Shown here: in pieces, positions 22,982-31,290 of the stretch
Layout: every line of letters starts with the position of its first letter
Position numbering within the stretch: the first letter of the stretch is position 1
Origin: Comamonadaceae bacterium
GTDB taxonomy: Bacteria > Pseudomonadota > Gammaproteobacteria > Burkholderiales > Burkholderiaceae_C
Direction: 5' to 3'
NCBI GenBank assembly: GCA_947372425.1
Contig: CANBTQ010000005.1
Coordinates: forward strand, 1-34,931
Length of the DNA stretch: 34,931 nt
Position numbers and translations under genes: made by a program
Notes under the pieces: model-generated
The model's input: only the letters and a program-made list of their open reading frames with translations
What the model was told of the DNA's origin: nothing
Database searches by the model: none

Positions 22982-24702
22982 GTTACCGCATCGTGATTGC
23001 CGAGGACGACCCCGACATCCGCTCCAACCTGGCACGCCTGCTGCGGCTGGAGCAGTACGAGGTGTGGGCGGCGGAGAACGGCGAAGAGGCGCTGGCCCTG
23101 GTGCGCCAGCACATGCCGGACCTGGTGCTGTCGGACGTGATGATGCCGCGCATGACCGGCCACGCGCTGCTGCAGGCGCTGCGCGCCGATGCCAGCACCG
23201 CCCACATCCCCGCCATCCTGCTGACGGCACGGGCCGAGCACAGCGACCGGCGCGAGGGCATGAACCTGGGCGCCGACGATTACCTGGTCAAACCCTTCAA
23301 GCGCGAGGAACTGCTGGACGCGGTGCGCTCGCGGCTGGAGCGCGTGTCCCTGCAGCAACGGGCGCACCAGCGCCTGCGCGAGCAGGCCCAGCACCTGGTG
23401 CACTTTGACGCGCTGACCCAGTTGCCCAACCGCGCCCGCATGCTCGAGCGCTGCGCCGACGCCCTGCAGCATGGTGCGGCCAGCGGTGCGCCGGTGGCGC
23501 TGGCCGTGATCGGTCTGGACGGCCTGCGCCAGATCAACCAGACGCTGGGCCACGCCGGTGGCGACGCCGTGATTTGCAGCATCGCGCAGCGGCTGGAGAC
23601 GCTGTTGCAGAGTGGGGGCGGCGCGCGCGGCTTTGATGCCATCGGACGCTTGTCGGGGCAGCAGTTTGCCCTGCTGCTGGAGGGCTTTGCCGACACCGCC
23701 GTGCTGCAGCGCTTTCTGGACCGGATCTGCAGCACGCTGGCCCTGCCCTGCCAGGCCCAGGGCTGCGAGGTGTTTGTGGAAGCCCGCATCGGCGTGGCCG
23801 TGGGCACGCCGCAGGCACTGGCGACCGACCTGCTGCGCCAGGCCGAGGTGGCGCTGGACCAGACGCGCGAGGACGGTGCCGGCCCGGTGGCTTTTTTCAG
23901 CGCCGCCAGCGACTCGCGCGTGCTGCGCCGCATGCAGCTGCACAGCGCCCTGCACAAGGCGCTGGAGCGCCACGAACTCAGCCTGCACTACCAGGCCCAG
24001 GTGGAGATTGCGACGCGGCGCATCGTCGGCTTTGAGGCCCTGATGCGCTGGCAAAGCCCCGAGCTGGGTACGGTGTCACCGTCCGAATTCATTCCGGTGG
24101 CCGAGGACAGCGGCCTGATCCTCAGCATGGGGCGCTGGGCGCTGGACGAGGCCTGCCGGCAGTCGCGTGCCTGGCAGGATGCCGGCCTGCGCCCGGTGCG
24201 CATGGCCGTCAATTTATCAACCCGCCAGTTTGACGATGCCCACATCCTGGCCGATGTGGAGGACGTGATGCAGCGCCACGGCATCGCCGCCGGGCTGCTG
24301 GAGCTGGAGATTACCGAGAGCGTGGCCCTGAACGGCCTGGAGCGCACGCTGGGCACGCTGGCGGCCTTCAAGCAACGCGGACTGGCACTGTCGATTGATG
24401 ACTTCGGCACCGGCTACTCGTCGCTGTCCTACCTGAAGCGTTTTCCGGTGGACGCGCTCAAGGTGGACCAGAGCTTTGTGCGCAACATCGACACCGATGA
24501 CGGCGACGCCGCCATCACCCGCGCCGTGGTGGCGCTGGCGCACAGCTTCGGGCTGAGTGTGATTGCCGAGGGTGTGGAGACGCCCGCGCAGCTGGCCTAT
24601 CTGTCGGCGCTGGGCTGCGAGCTGGCCCAGGGCTATCTGTTCAGCCGGCCCGTGCCGGCCGAACAGGCGGGCACCCTGCTGCTGCAGGGGCTGGCACCTT
24701 AG
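22978..24702 (+). CDS. Response regulator with REC, degenerate GGDEF and EAL domains
   Basis: This 574-residue regulator has a receiver domain (1-120) with E9-D10-D11, phosphoacceptor D53 (LSDVMMPRMTG) and K105. The GGDEF-like domain (about 140-310) carries SGQQF (226-230) in place of GGDEF, so it cannot be an ordinary diguanylate cyclase. The EAL domain (about 318-570) keeps E353 (EALMRW), N412 (VNLST), an ExTE segment, IDDFGTG, K in LKVDQSF and AEGVE, so phosphodiesterase activity is predicted, probably switched by phosphorylation from the overlapping kinase gene. The stop overlaps the stop of the convergent gene at 24699. Confidence 0.93.
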   Translation: MSYRIVIAEDDPDIRSNLARLLRLEQYEVWAAENGEEALALVRQHMPDLVLSDVMMPRMTGHALLQALRADASTAHIPAILLTARAEHSDRREGMNLGADDYLVKPFKREELLDAVRSRLERVSLQQRAHQRLREQAQHLVHFDALTQLPNRARMLERCADALQHGAASGAPVALAVIGLDGLRQINQTLGHAGGDAVICSIAQRLETLLQSGGGARGFDAIGRLSGQQFALLLEGFADTAVLQRFLDRICSTLALPCQAQGCEVFVEARIGVAVGTPQALATDLLRQAEVALDQTREDGAGPVAFFSAASDSRVLRRMQLHSALHKALERHELSLHYQAQVEIATRRIVGFEALMRWQSPELGTVSPSEFIPVAEDSGLILSMGRWALDEACRQSRAWQDAGLRPVRMAVNLSTRQFDDAHILADVEDVMQRHGIAAGLLELEITESVALNGLERTLGTLAAFKQRGLALSIDDFGTGYSSLSYLKRFPVDALKVDQSFVRNIDTDDGDAAITRAVVALAHSFGLSVIAEGVETPAQLAYLSALGCELAQGYLFSRPVPAEQAGTLLLQGLAP

Positions 24703-25193
24703 AAGTCGATGGCCAGCGGGGTGGGCAGCTTGTCGTCCAGGTACAGGCTGTACTCGTCCCACACGTCCACGCCGTAGTGCTCATCGCACAGGGCCTCGAT
24801 ATTGGCCAGGGTGATGAACAGGGTGCTGAACATGGTGTCGTAATAAAACGGTTCGCTGGTGCCGGCTTCCACATCTTCTTCATGGTGGTAGCCATGCACC
24901 CAGACCCGCTTGCCGGCGTAGCGCGCCTCAAAGGCAGCGCGGCGCTTCTGGTATTCGGCTTCTTCGTACTCGTCGTCCGCCATCTTGTGCAGGTGGTAGG
25001 CATTGCCGTGCATGGGGTGTGCCGGGTCGAGTTGCAGGTCAATCGTCTGCCAGACCGTGGAGATCTGGGTGGCCACATTGGCCAGTTGTTCGGGGGTGAT
25101 ATCGCCCTCCCAATGCACCACATCAATGCAGCGCGAATCGCCTACTTCTCCGTCCCAGATGCTGGCACTGTGTTTCATGGTCTTGGCGGTCAT
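24699..25193 (-). CDS. Hypothetical acidic protein
   Basis: I do not recognise this 164-residue protein. It is rich in Asp, Glu, His, Trp and Tyr, has no signal peptide or membrane segment, and looks like a soluble cytoplasmic protein. Visible features are an E-E-A-E-Y acidic helix in the middle (about 75-90), GKRVWVHGYHHEED (about 94-107), and an aromatic C-terminus (DVWDEYSLYLDDK). Its TAA overlaps the TAG of the REC-GGDEF-EAL gene tail to tail. The upstream region is shared with divergently transcribed dctA. The coding frame is credible because of length, composition and clean spacing, but function is unknown. Confidence 0.68.
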   Translation of the reverse strand: MTAKTMKHSASIWDGEVGDSRCIDVVHWEGDITPEQLANVATQISTVWQTIDLQLDPAHPMHGNAYHLHKMADDEYEEAEYQKRRAAFEARYAGKRVWVHGYHHEEDVEAGTSEPFYYDTMFSTLFITLANIEALCDEHYGVDVWDEYSLYLDDKLPTPLAIDF

Positions 25194-25238
25194 AAGGCGT
25201 TGTTCTTCCGTGTGGCTAGGTGGCGCTATCTTAAGTTA

Positions 25239-25259
25239 TGTGGGTTTCCACACTTGTGG
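25239..25259. promoter_or_regulatory. TGTGG / CCACA repeat array between divergent genes
   Basis: The sequence contains TGTGG, then CCACA after 4 bases, then TGTGG after 2 bases: three half-sites giving two overlapping inverted repeats. It lies between the acidic-protein gene (start 25193) and dctA (start 25319), a natural place for an operator. No known regulator is matched. Confidence 0.3.
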
Positions 25260-25272
25260 AGCGGCGGCGCGG

Positions 25273-25286
25273 GGCACAGAATGCGC
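25273..25286 (+). promoter_or_regulatory. Candidate sigma54 -24/-12 promoter of dctA
   Basis: GGCAC and GC are spaced as in the sigma54 consensus (GG to GC start, 12 bases), though the TT before GC is missing. Transcription would begin near 25298, just upstream of the ribosome site. dctA is sigma54-dependent in rhizobia, but no DctBD pair lies nearby. Confidence 0.25.
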
Positions 25287-25318
25287 ACACCTTTCCTATA
25301 ACAACGAGGAGCATGCAC

Positions 25319-26569
25319 GTGAAAAGACTGACCGGACATCTTTACTTCTGGGTCCTGATCGCCATCCTGATTGGTGGCACCTTCGGCTTCCTCAGTCCCA
25401 CCGACGCGGTCAAGCTCAAGCCCCTGGGCGACGGCTTTATCGCGCTGGTGAAAATGCTGATCAGCCCGGTGATCTTCTGTACCGTGGTGCTGGGCATTGC
25501 CGGCGCCGGTGACATGAAGAAGGTGGGCCGTGTGGGCGGCAAGGCGCTGCTCTACTTCGAGGTGGTGTCCACCTTCGCCCTGGCCATCGGCCTGGTGGTG
25601 ATGAATGTGCTGCGCCCCGGCGACGGCTTCAATGTGGACCCGGCGACGCTGGACGCCAAGGCGGTCAGCAACTACGCCAAGGCCGCCGGCGAGCAGAGCA
25701 GCATCGACTTCATCCTGCACATCATTCCCAAGACCTTTACCGATGCCTTTACCGGTTCCGGTGACCTGCTGCAGGTGCTGCTGGTGGCGGTGCTGTTCGG
25801 CTATGCCATGGTGCACATGGGCAAGGCGCAGAACGCGGTGCACATCTTCATTGAAGAGGCTTCGCACATCTTCTTCGCCATGATGAACGCCATCATGAAG
25901 CTCGCGCCCCTGGGCGCCGGTGGCGCCATGGCCTTCACCATTGGCAAGTACGGCGTGGGCGCACTGGCGCCGCTGGCCAAGCTGATGGGCAGCTTCTACC
26001 TGACCTGCGGCCTGTTCGTGATCGTGGTGCTGGGCAGCATTGCCCTGCTGGTGGGCTTCAACATCTTCCGCTTCATCTTCTACATCAAGGATGAGCTGCT
26101 GACGGTGCTGGGCACCTCGTCTTCCGAGTCGGCGCTGGTGCCGCTGATGCGCAAGCTCGAGGCGCTGGGCTGCTCCAAATCGGTGGTCGGTCTGGTGGTG
26201 CCCTCGGGCTACTCCTTCAACCTGGACGGCACCAACATTTATCTGACCATGGCGGCGCTGTTTGTGGCCCAGGCCCTGAATATCGAACTGACCCTGACGC
26301 AGCAGCTCACCATGCTGGGCGTAGCCATGCTGACCTCCAAGGGCGCCTCCGGCGTCACCGGTGCCGGCTTCATCACACTGGCCGCCACACTGGCGGTGGT
26401 GCCGACTATTCCGGTGGCCGGCCTGGCGCTGATTCTGGGCATTGACCGCTTCATGTCCGAAGCCCGCGCACTGACCAACTTCATCGGCAACGGTGTGGCC
26501 ACGGTGGTGGTTTCACACTGGGAAAAGGAACTCGACCGCGATGCCATGGAAAAGGCCTTGAAATCCTGA
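25319..26569 (+). CDS. dctA: C4-dicarboxylate:cation symporter DctA
   Basis: This 416-residue inner-membrane transporter of the DAACS/glutamate-transporter family takes up succinate, fumarate and malate with protons or sodium. Hallmarks are [20 protein letters not shown] near the N-terminus, the serine-rich re-entrant loop [13 protein letters not shown], the substrate/cation motif [19 protein letters not shown] and [14 protein letters not shown] chose GTG 25319 over ATG 25313: GAGGAG at 25306-25311 is seven bases from the GTG but only one from the ATG. Length matches DctA. The diguanylate cyclase gene starts about 40 bases downstream, so cotranscription is possible. Confidence 0.92.
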   Translation: MKRLTGHLYFWVLIAILIGGTFGFLSPTDAVKLKPLGDGFIALVKMLISPVIFCTVVLGIAGAGDMKKVGRVGGKALLYFEVVSTFALAIGLVVMNVLRPGDGFNVDPATLDAKAVSNYAKAAGEQSSIDFILHIIPKTFTDAFTGSGDLLQVLLVAVLFGYAMVHMGKAQNAVHIFIEEASHIFFAMMNAIMKLAPLGAGGAMAFTIGKYGVGALAPLAKLMGSFYLTCGLFVIVVLGSIALLVGFNIFRFIFYIKDELLTVLGTSSSESALVPLMRKLEALGCSKSVVGLVVPSGYSFNLDGTNIYLTMAALFVAQALNIELTLTQQLTMLGVAMLTSKGASGVTGAGFITLAATLAVVPTIPVAGLALILGIDRFMSEARALTNFIGNGVATVVVSHWEKELDRDAMEKALKS

Positions 26570-26609
26570 CGTGCGGTGGCCTCGGGTGGGGTAAAGTCAG
26601 GTGGTGTCC

Positions 26610-27635
26610 ATGCTCCATACACCCCACCTTCTTGATCAGCTGGTCAGCCTGACCGGCATCCGCGACCTGGAGCTGCTGGAAGCCAGCCTGCTCAAGACAC
26701 TGGAGGGCTTCATCCACCCCACCGGCCTGTCGCTGTACAAGGTTTCCAACCGGGGCGAGATGCGCTCCCAGCTGGTGTTTGGCGCTGAACGCTGTGTGGT
26801 GGTGCGGGAAAACTTTGACGTTCGTCCCGAGCTGCTGCAGGCCTTCCGGCAGCACCAGAACGGCGACAAGGCCACGCTGCAGATCAGCGTGCCCGATGGC
26901 GTGCTGTCGGTCATGACCGTGATGGAGTCGCGCGCCAACACCACCTACCTGGTGATCAGCAACGCAAGCGCCTTGCGTGAGCTCGACAGCCACCTGATAG
27001 ACGGCATGCTGCAGATTTACCGCAACTTCTGCCTGCTGCTGCAGGAGTCACAGACCGACGCGCTCACCGGCCTGGCCAATCGCAAGACCTTTGACGAATG
27101 CTTCAGCCGGGTCTACGAGCTGCAACCCTTTGAAGACGATAGCTGCGCCGTTGCCGTGGAGCAGCGCAAGCCGCACGCCAAGGCCACGTTCTGGCTGTCC
27201 ATGGTCGACATCGACCACTTCAAATCGGTCAACGACCGCTTTGGCCATCTCTATGGTGACGAAGTGCTGATTCTGCTGGCCAACCTGCTCAAGGGCGCGC
27301 TGCGCAACGACGACCTGGTGTTCCGCTTCGGTGGCGAGGAGTTTGTGCTGATGATCCGCTGCGAGGGGCGCGACGAGGCCGCCGGCCTGCTGGAGCGGCT
27401 GCGGCGTTCGGTGGAGTCGCAGGAGATTCCGCAGGTCGGCCGGGTCACCATCAGCCTGGGGGCCACCGAGATGGTGCGCAATACCTTTGCCGGCACGCTG
27501 CTGGACTACGCGGACAAGGCGCTTTACTACAGCAAGCAGAACGGCCGCAACCGCCTGACCTTTTTTGAAGACATGGTGAGTGCCGGGCTGGTGGAGCGCG
27601 AAGCCGCGCCCGACGAAAACCTGGACTTTTTCTAA
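26610..27635 (+). CDS. GGDEF diguanylate cyclase
   Basis: This 341-residue soluble protein has an N-terminal GAF-like sensory region (about 8-140) and a C-terminal GGDEF domain (about 145-325). The active-site motif is the functional variant GGEEF (241-245), and the RxxD inhibitory site is present (R232-N-D-D235). Metal- and GTP-binding residues are in VDIDHFKSVNDRFGH. There is no EAL domain, so this is the only dedicated cyclase in the window. ATG 26610 has a weak CAGGTGG upstream; GTG 26601 or 26604 would add two or three residues. An insert of ~20 residues (about 172-192) separates the first two GGDEF elements. Confidence 0.92.
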   Translation: MLHTPHLLDQLVSLTGIRDLELLEASLLKTLEGFIHPTGLSLYKVSNRGEMRSQLVFGAERCVVVRENFDVRPELLQAFRQHQNGDKATLQISVPDGVLSVMTVMESRANTTYLVISNASALRELDSHLIDGMLQIYRNFCLLLQESQTDALTGLANRKTFDECFSRVYELQPFEDDSCAVAVEQRKPHAKATFWLSMVDIDHFKSVNDRFGHLYGDEVLILLANLLKGALRNDDLVFRFGGEEFVLMIRCEGRDEAAGLLERLRRSVESQEIPQVGRVTISLGATEMVRNTFAGTLLDYADKALYYSKQNGRNRLTFFEDMVSAGLVEREAAPDENLDFF

Positions 27636-27651
27636 GCTGCTTGCTGCCGGC

Positions 27652-28020
27652 TTACGGGGCCGGTCGCTGCAGCGGCATGGCAGCAGATAGGCCGTGCCCG
27701 TCTTCCAGCATCTCGCCGTATTGCAGCGCCACATAGGCGCGCATGAACCACTTCAGCGGATCTTCCCGGAAGGCCGGCACCTCGCTCCAATCCGGGTGAA
27801 ACCAGTCGGCCAGAATGTCTTCGATGGCATACCACTCACCGGCTAGGAAGGGCATCGCATGGCTCCAGTTGCGCGCCGGGTGGAAGGTGTCGGGGTGCCA
27901 GGTGCCGCTGTCGGGGTCATGCCTTTCGTCCCAGGCCGGTACCCGCTCCATTTGCTGGAGACCGGCGGCGCGGGCCACCCAGAAATCCAGCAAGGCGCCT
28001 TCCAGTCGTTTCGCATTCAT
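27652..28020 (-). CDS. Small hypothetical protein, possibly DUF2591/NinX-like
   Basis: This 122-residue soluble protein starts MNAKRLEGALLDFWVARAAG and later has DPLKWFMRAYVALQYGEML. That two-part pattern (L-x-G-x-x-L-D-x-W-V-A near the start, M-R-x-Y-V-x-x-x-x-G near the end) resembles DUF2591, a family best known from phage NinX-type proteins. The middle is Trp/His/Asp-rich. No other phage gene is nearby, so a chromosomal relative is as likely as a phage remnant. The resemblance is from memory only. It converges on the diguanylate cyclase gene. Confidence 0.6.
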   Translation of the reverse strand: MNAKRLEGALLDFWVARAAGLQQMERVPAWDERHDPDSGTWHPDTFHPARNWSHAMPFLAGEWYAIEDILADWFHPDWSEVPAFREDPLKWFMRAYVALQYGEMLEDGHGLSAAMPLQRPAP

Positions 28021-28127
28021 AGGGTCTCTCCTCCTCGGGACGCAATGCCCATGTTGCCTGGCTGCGAGATTAGCAGCAGCAGCCCGTAGTGCCCAGCAGT
28101 TTTTTTGCCTGCGGCACGGCGCTGGGG

Positions 28128-28988
28128 TCAGGGCTGCGCGCCGGCCGCCTTGCGGGCCCGCTCATACAGCGGCATCACCTTGGGCAGGTTGGCTTCGATG
28201 TCGGCAATGCGGGTGCTGCCGGCCGGGTGGGTGGACAGCCACTGCGGCGGCGCATTCTTGTTGGCCGCACCCATCTTCTGCCACAGCGTGATGCCGGCGC
28301 GCGGGTCATAGCCGGCGCGGGCGGCCAGTTCCATGCCCACCAGGTCGGCCTCGGACTCGTCGGAGCGGCTGAACTCCAGGGTCAGCAGTTGCGCACCGTA
28401 ATTGGTTACCGTCTGGCCGATCTGGCCCAGGCCAAACAATTGGGTGATGACGCTGGCACCGATGCCGGTGGCAGCGTTCTTGCCCATGCGTTCGCGCGCA
28501 TGCTCACGCAGCGCATGGGCCACTTCATGGCCCATGACCATGGCCACCTCGTCATCGGTGAGTTTGAGCTGTTTGAGGATGCCGCTGTAAAAGGCGATCT
28601 TGCCGCCGGGCATGCAGAAGGCATTGATTTGCGTGGAGCCGATCAGGTTGACCTCCCACTGCCATTGCCGGGCCCGCTCATTCCAGGGAATGGCATAGGG
28701 AATCAGGTGCTGTGCAATAGCGCGCAGGCGCTTGAGTTGCGCATTGTCGGCCGGGGCCAGCGCATTTTTGCTGGCGGCCTGCTGCAGCATCTGCGCATAC
28801 TGCTGCGCCGCAGAGCGCTCCACGGTGTCAGCCGGCACCAGATTGGTAAAGGCCGAGTTCTTGCCCACTTGGACCCCTTCGCCGTCCTGCGCCAGCGCAT
28901 GCGGCGCGGCGGCCAACAGGAGGCAGGACAGCAGCCCGGCAGAGGCCGGACGCCATGCAAGGCAGCAATTTGAAATGAGCCGGTTCAT
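28128..28988 (-). CDS. M48 family periplasmic metallopeptidase
   Basis: This 286-residue protein has a signal peptide (cleavage near ALA-QD, residue ~33) and an M48 zinc protease domain: HEVAH (154-158) and SRSDESEADLVGM (about 208-220) with the third zinc-ligand Glu. NAFCMPGGKIAFYSG upstream of HEVAH and STHPAGSTRI near the end are typical of LoiP/YggG- and BepA-type proteases, which maintain outer-membrane proteins. The N-terminus is rich in Cys but has no convincing lipobox, and no C-terminal TPR is present. ATG 28988 starts the signal peptide; the longer frame adds 12 unlikely residues. Confidence 0.9.
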   Translation of the reverse strand: MNRLISNCCLAWRPASAGLLSCLLLAAAPHALAQDGEGVQVGKNSAFTNLVPADTVERSAAQQYAQMLQQAASKNALAPADNAQLKRLRAIAQHLIPYAIPWNERARQWQWEVNLIGSTQINAFCMPGGKIAFYSGILKQLKLTDDEVAMVMGHEVAHALREHARERMGKNAATGIGASVITQLFGLGQIGQTVTNYGAQLLTLEFSRSDESEADLVGMELAARAGYDPRAGITLWQKMGAANKNAPPQWLSTHPAGSTRIADIEANLPKVMPLYERARKAAGAQP

Positions 28989-29048
28989 AAAACATCCAAA
29001 GGGGAAAGGGCGCCCGTATTGCAACAGGCCAGCAAGTATTATTCCCCC

Positions 29049-30392
29049 ATGACCTTATCCACGCACGGCGCCACCGCCACGGCCGCAAAACCCAGCTGGG
29101 CGCAAACCCTCAAGGTCTATCTGGAGCCGGCCTCGCTGCGCATGCTGTCACTGGGCTTTTCGGCCGGACTGCCGCTGCTGCTGGTGTTTGGCACGCTGAG
29201 CTTCTGGCTGCGCGAGGCCGGAGTGGACCGCAGCACCATCGGCTTCCTGAGCTGGGTTGGCCTGGCCTACGGCTTCAAATGGGTCTGGTCGCCGCTGGTG
29301 GACCGCATGCCCCTGCCGCTACTGACACGCTGGATGGGGCGCAGACGCAGCTGGCTGTTGTTTGCCCAGGCCCTGATCATGGGCGGCCTGGTCAGCATGG
29401 CGCTGACCGACCCCAAGCTGGCATTGGCACCCATGGTGTGGTGTGCCATTGCCGTGGCCTTTGGATCCGCCACGCAGGACATTGCGCTCGACGCCTTTCG
29501 CATCGAGTCCGCCGACATGGAGCACCAGGCCGCGCTGGCCGCCACCTACCAGACCGGCTACCGCCTGGCCATGATCTGGGCCGGTGCCGGTGCGCTGTGG
29601 ATTGCTGCGCGCTCGGAACTGGCCGGCGCCACCAGCTACCAGCACAGCGCCTGGCAGACGGCCTATCTGGTGATGGCGTGCAGCATGCTGCCCGGCGTGC
29701 TGACGGTGCTGTTTTCACGCGAGCCCACACCGCGTGCCCTGCCACACCCCAAGAACGCGGCCGAGTGGCTGCGCGGCGCACTGGTGGAGCCCTTTGCCGA
29801 ATTCATACGCCGCTACCGCTGGCAGGCGGCGCTGATCCTGGCCCTGATTGCCACCTACCGCATCAGCGACGTGGTGATGGGCATCATGGCCAATCCCTTC
29901 TATGTGGACATGGGTTACACCAAGGACGAGGTGGCCGCCGTCACCAAGGTGTTTGGCGTGATCATGACGCTGGTGGGCGCCTTTATCGGCGGCGCCATGG
30001 CGCTGCGCATGGGCGTGATGCGCGTGCTGATGCTGGGGGCGCTGCTGAGTGCGGTCAGCAATGTGCTGTTCTCCTGGCTGGCAACCCAGGGCCATGATGT
30101 GGGCAAGCTGGTGTTTGTGATTTCGGCCGACAACCTGGCCAGCGGCATTGCCTCCTCGGCCTTTATCGCCTACCTGTCGTCCCTCACCAATGTGAATTAC
30201 TCGGCCACGCAGTACGCCATGTTCAGCTCCATGATGCTGTTGCTGCCCAAGTTTGTAGCCGGCTATTCGGGTGTGTACGTGGATGCCTTTGGCTACGCCA
30301 ACTTCTTCAATGCCACCGCCCTGCTGGGCGCGCCCGTGCTGGTGCTGGTGTGGCTGGCTTCGCGCATTGCGGTGCAGCCCAAGGGCGACTGA
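29049..30392 (+). CDS. ampG: AmpG-family muropeptide permease (MFS)
   Basis: This 447-residue membrane protein of the major facilitator superfamily has about 12-14 hydrophobic segments. AmpG imports GlcNAc-anhydroMurNAc peptides for cell-wall recycling and beta-lactamase signalling. Typical features are FSAGLPLLLVFGTLSFWLRE near the N-terminus, FLSWVGLAYGFKWVWSPLVDR, GRRRSW, the segment ATQDIALDAFRIE, and SDVVMGIMANPFY in the second half. ATG 29049 is chosen because the upstream in-frame extension is short and atypical. It is transcribed away from the M48 gene. Confidence 0.88.
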   Translation: MTLSTHGATATAAKPSWAQTLKVYLEPASLRMLSLGFSAGLPLLLVFGTLSFWLREAGVDRSTIGFLSWVGLAYGFKWVWSPLVDRMPLPLLTRWMGRRRSWLLFAQALIMGGLVSMALTDPKLALAPMVWCAIAVAFGSATQDIALDAFRIESADMEHQAALAATYQTGYRLAMIWAGAGALWIAARSELAGATSYQHSAWQTAYLVMACSMLPGVLTVLFSREPTPRALPHPKNAAEWLRGALVEPFAEFIRRYRWQAALILALIATYRISDVVMGIMANPFYVDMGYTKDEVAAVTKVFGVIMTLVGAFIGGAMALRMGVMRVLMLGALLSAVSNVLFSWLATQGHDVGKLVFVISADNLASGIASSAFIAYLSSLTNVNYSATQYAMFSSMMLLLPKFVAGYSGVYVDAFGYANFFNATALLGAPVLVLVWLASRIAVQPKGD

Positions 30393-30451
30393 ATCCGCCC
30401 GCACGCACGCCCCGTCGACCGGCACCACGGCAGCGGCACTTGCGAAAATGG

Positions 30452-30500
30452 TTTACCTATCTTTACCCCCACTTCAAGTGCAGCCAATCGCTTTGTAAAG
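30452..30500 (+). promoter_or_regulatory. TTTAC repeats upstream of the second two-component system
   Basis: TTTAC occurs at 30452-30456 and 30462-30466, exactly one helical turn apart, and again inverted as GTAAAG at 30495-30500. Tandem half-sites with 10-bp period are typical of OmpR-family regulators, so this may be the autoregulatory site of the gene at 30522. No promoter hexamers could be placed with confidence. Confidence 0.32.
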
Positions 30501-30521
30501 CTGCAGCGCTAGACTGGCAGC

Positions 30522-31241
30522 ATGAGTCAACACCTGCTAATGATTGAAGACGACGCCCGCCTGGCTGCCATGGTGGGCGAGTACCTGGAACAAAACGGTT
30601 TCACCGTCAGCAAGGCGCCGGACGGCCTCTCGGGCCTGGCGCGCCTGAACCAGAGCGGCGACAACCATGCGCCCGAGTTGGTGATTCTGGATCTGATGCT
30701 GCCCGATATTGACGGCCTGGAGGTATGCCGCCGCGTGCGCGCCCTGCCCAATGCCATGGCACAAATCCCCATCCTCATGCTCACCGCCAAGGGTGACCCG
30801 ATGGACCGCATCATCGGCCTGGAAATGGGCGCCGACGACTACCTGCCCAAGCCCTTCGAGCCCCGCGAACTGCTGGCCCGGGTGCGCGCCATCCTGCGGC
30901 GCAAAACCGAACCGCCGGCCGGCACTGCGGGCAGCCAGCTGCGCTTTGGCTCGCTGGCCATAGACCGCGATGCGCGCACCGTGACCGTGGCCCAGGAACC
31001 CTGCGAGCTAACCTCCTACCAGTTTGATTTGCTGGTGGCGCTGGCCGAGCGCGCCGGCCGGGTGCTGACACGTGACCAGATCATGGAAGCCGTGCGCGGG
31101 CGTGAACTCGAGGCCTTTGACCGCTCCATCGACGTCCACATGGGACGCATACGCGCCGCCATCGAGACCGACCCCAAAGACCCCAAGCGCATCCTGACCG
31201 TGCGCGGTGTGGGCTACGTGTTCGCCCGGCAACAGGAATGA
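30522..31241 (+). CDS. OmpR-family response regulator
   Basis: This 239-residue regulator has a receiver domain (about 1-122) with E9-D10-D11, phosphoacceptor D57 (LVILDLMLPDIDG) and K110 (LPKPFE). The winged-helix domain (about 138-235) ends TVRGVGYVFARQQE. It resembles the RstA/CpxR/OmpR branch more than the CusR branch of the other regulator in this window. ATG 30522 lacks a clear Shine-Dalgarno. The kinase gene follows after 49 bases. Targets cannot be predicted. Confidence 0.93.
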   Translation: MSQHLLMIEDDARLAAMVGEYLEQNGFTVSKAPDGLSGLARLNQSGDNHAPELVILDLMLPDIDGLEVCRRVRALPNAMAQIPILMLTAKGDPMDRIIGLEMGADDYLPKPFEPRELLARVRAILRRKTEPPAGTAGSQLRFGSLAIDRDARTVTVAQEPCELTSYQFDLLVALAERAGRVLTRDQIMEAVRGRELEAFDRSIDVHMGRIRAAIETDPKDPKRILTVRGVGYVFARQQE

Positions 31242-31290
31242 GGGTGGCAGCGCAAGCCCGCCACCTGCGCCACCAGACAAAGAGGTTGTT

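Noticed and set aside
25297-25302. TATAAC as a sigma70 -10 for dctA
   Set aside because: Transcription would start inside the ribosome binding site, and no -35 is present.
27647-27663. CCGGC/GCCGG hairpin after the diguanylate cyclase as a terminator
   Set aside because: Only five base pairs, no T tract, and it lies inside the convergent coding sequence.
31207-31290. ATG 31207 as start of the second kinase
   Set aside because: It would overlap the regulator gene and add a Pro-rich leader; GTG 31291 has AGAGG five bases upstream and a normal membrane-protein N-terminus.
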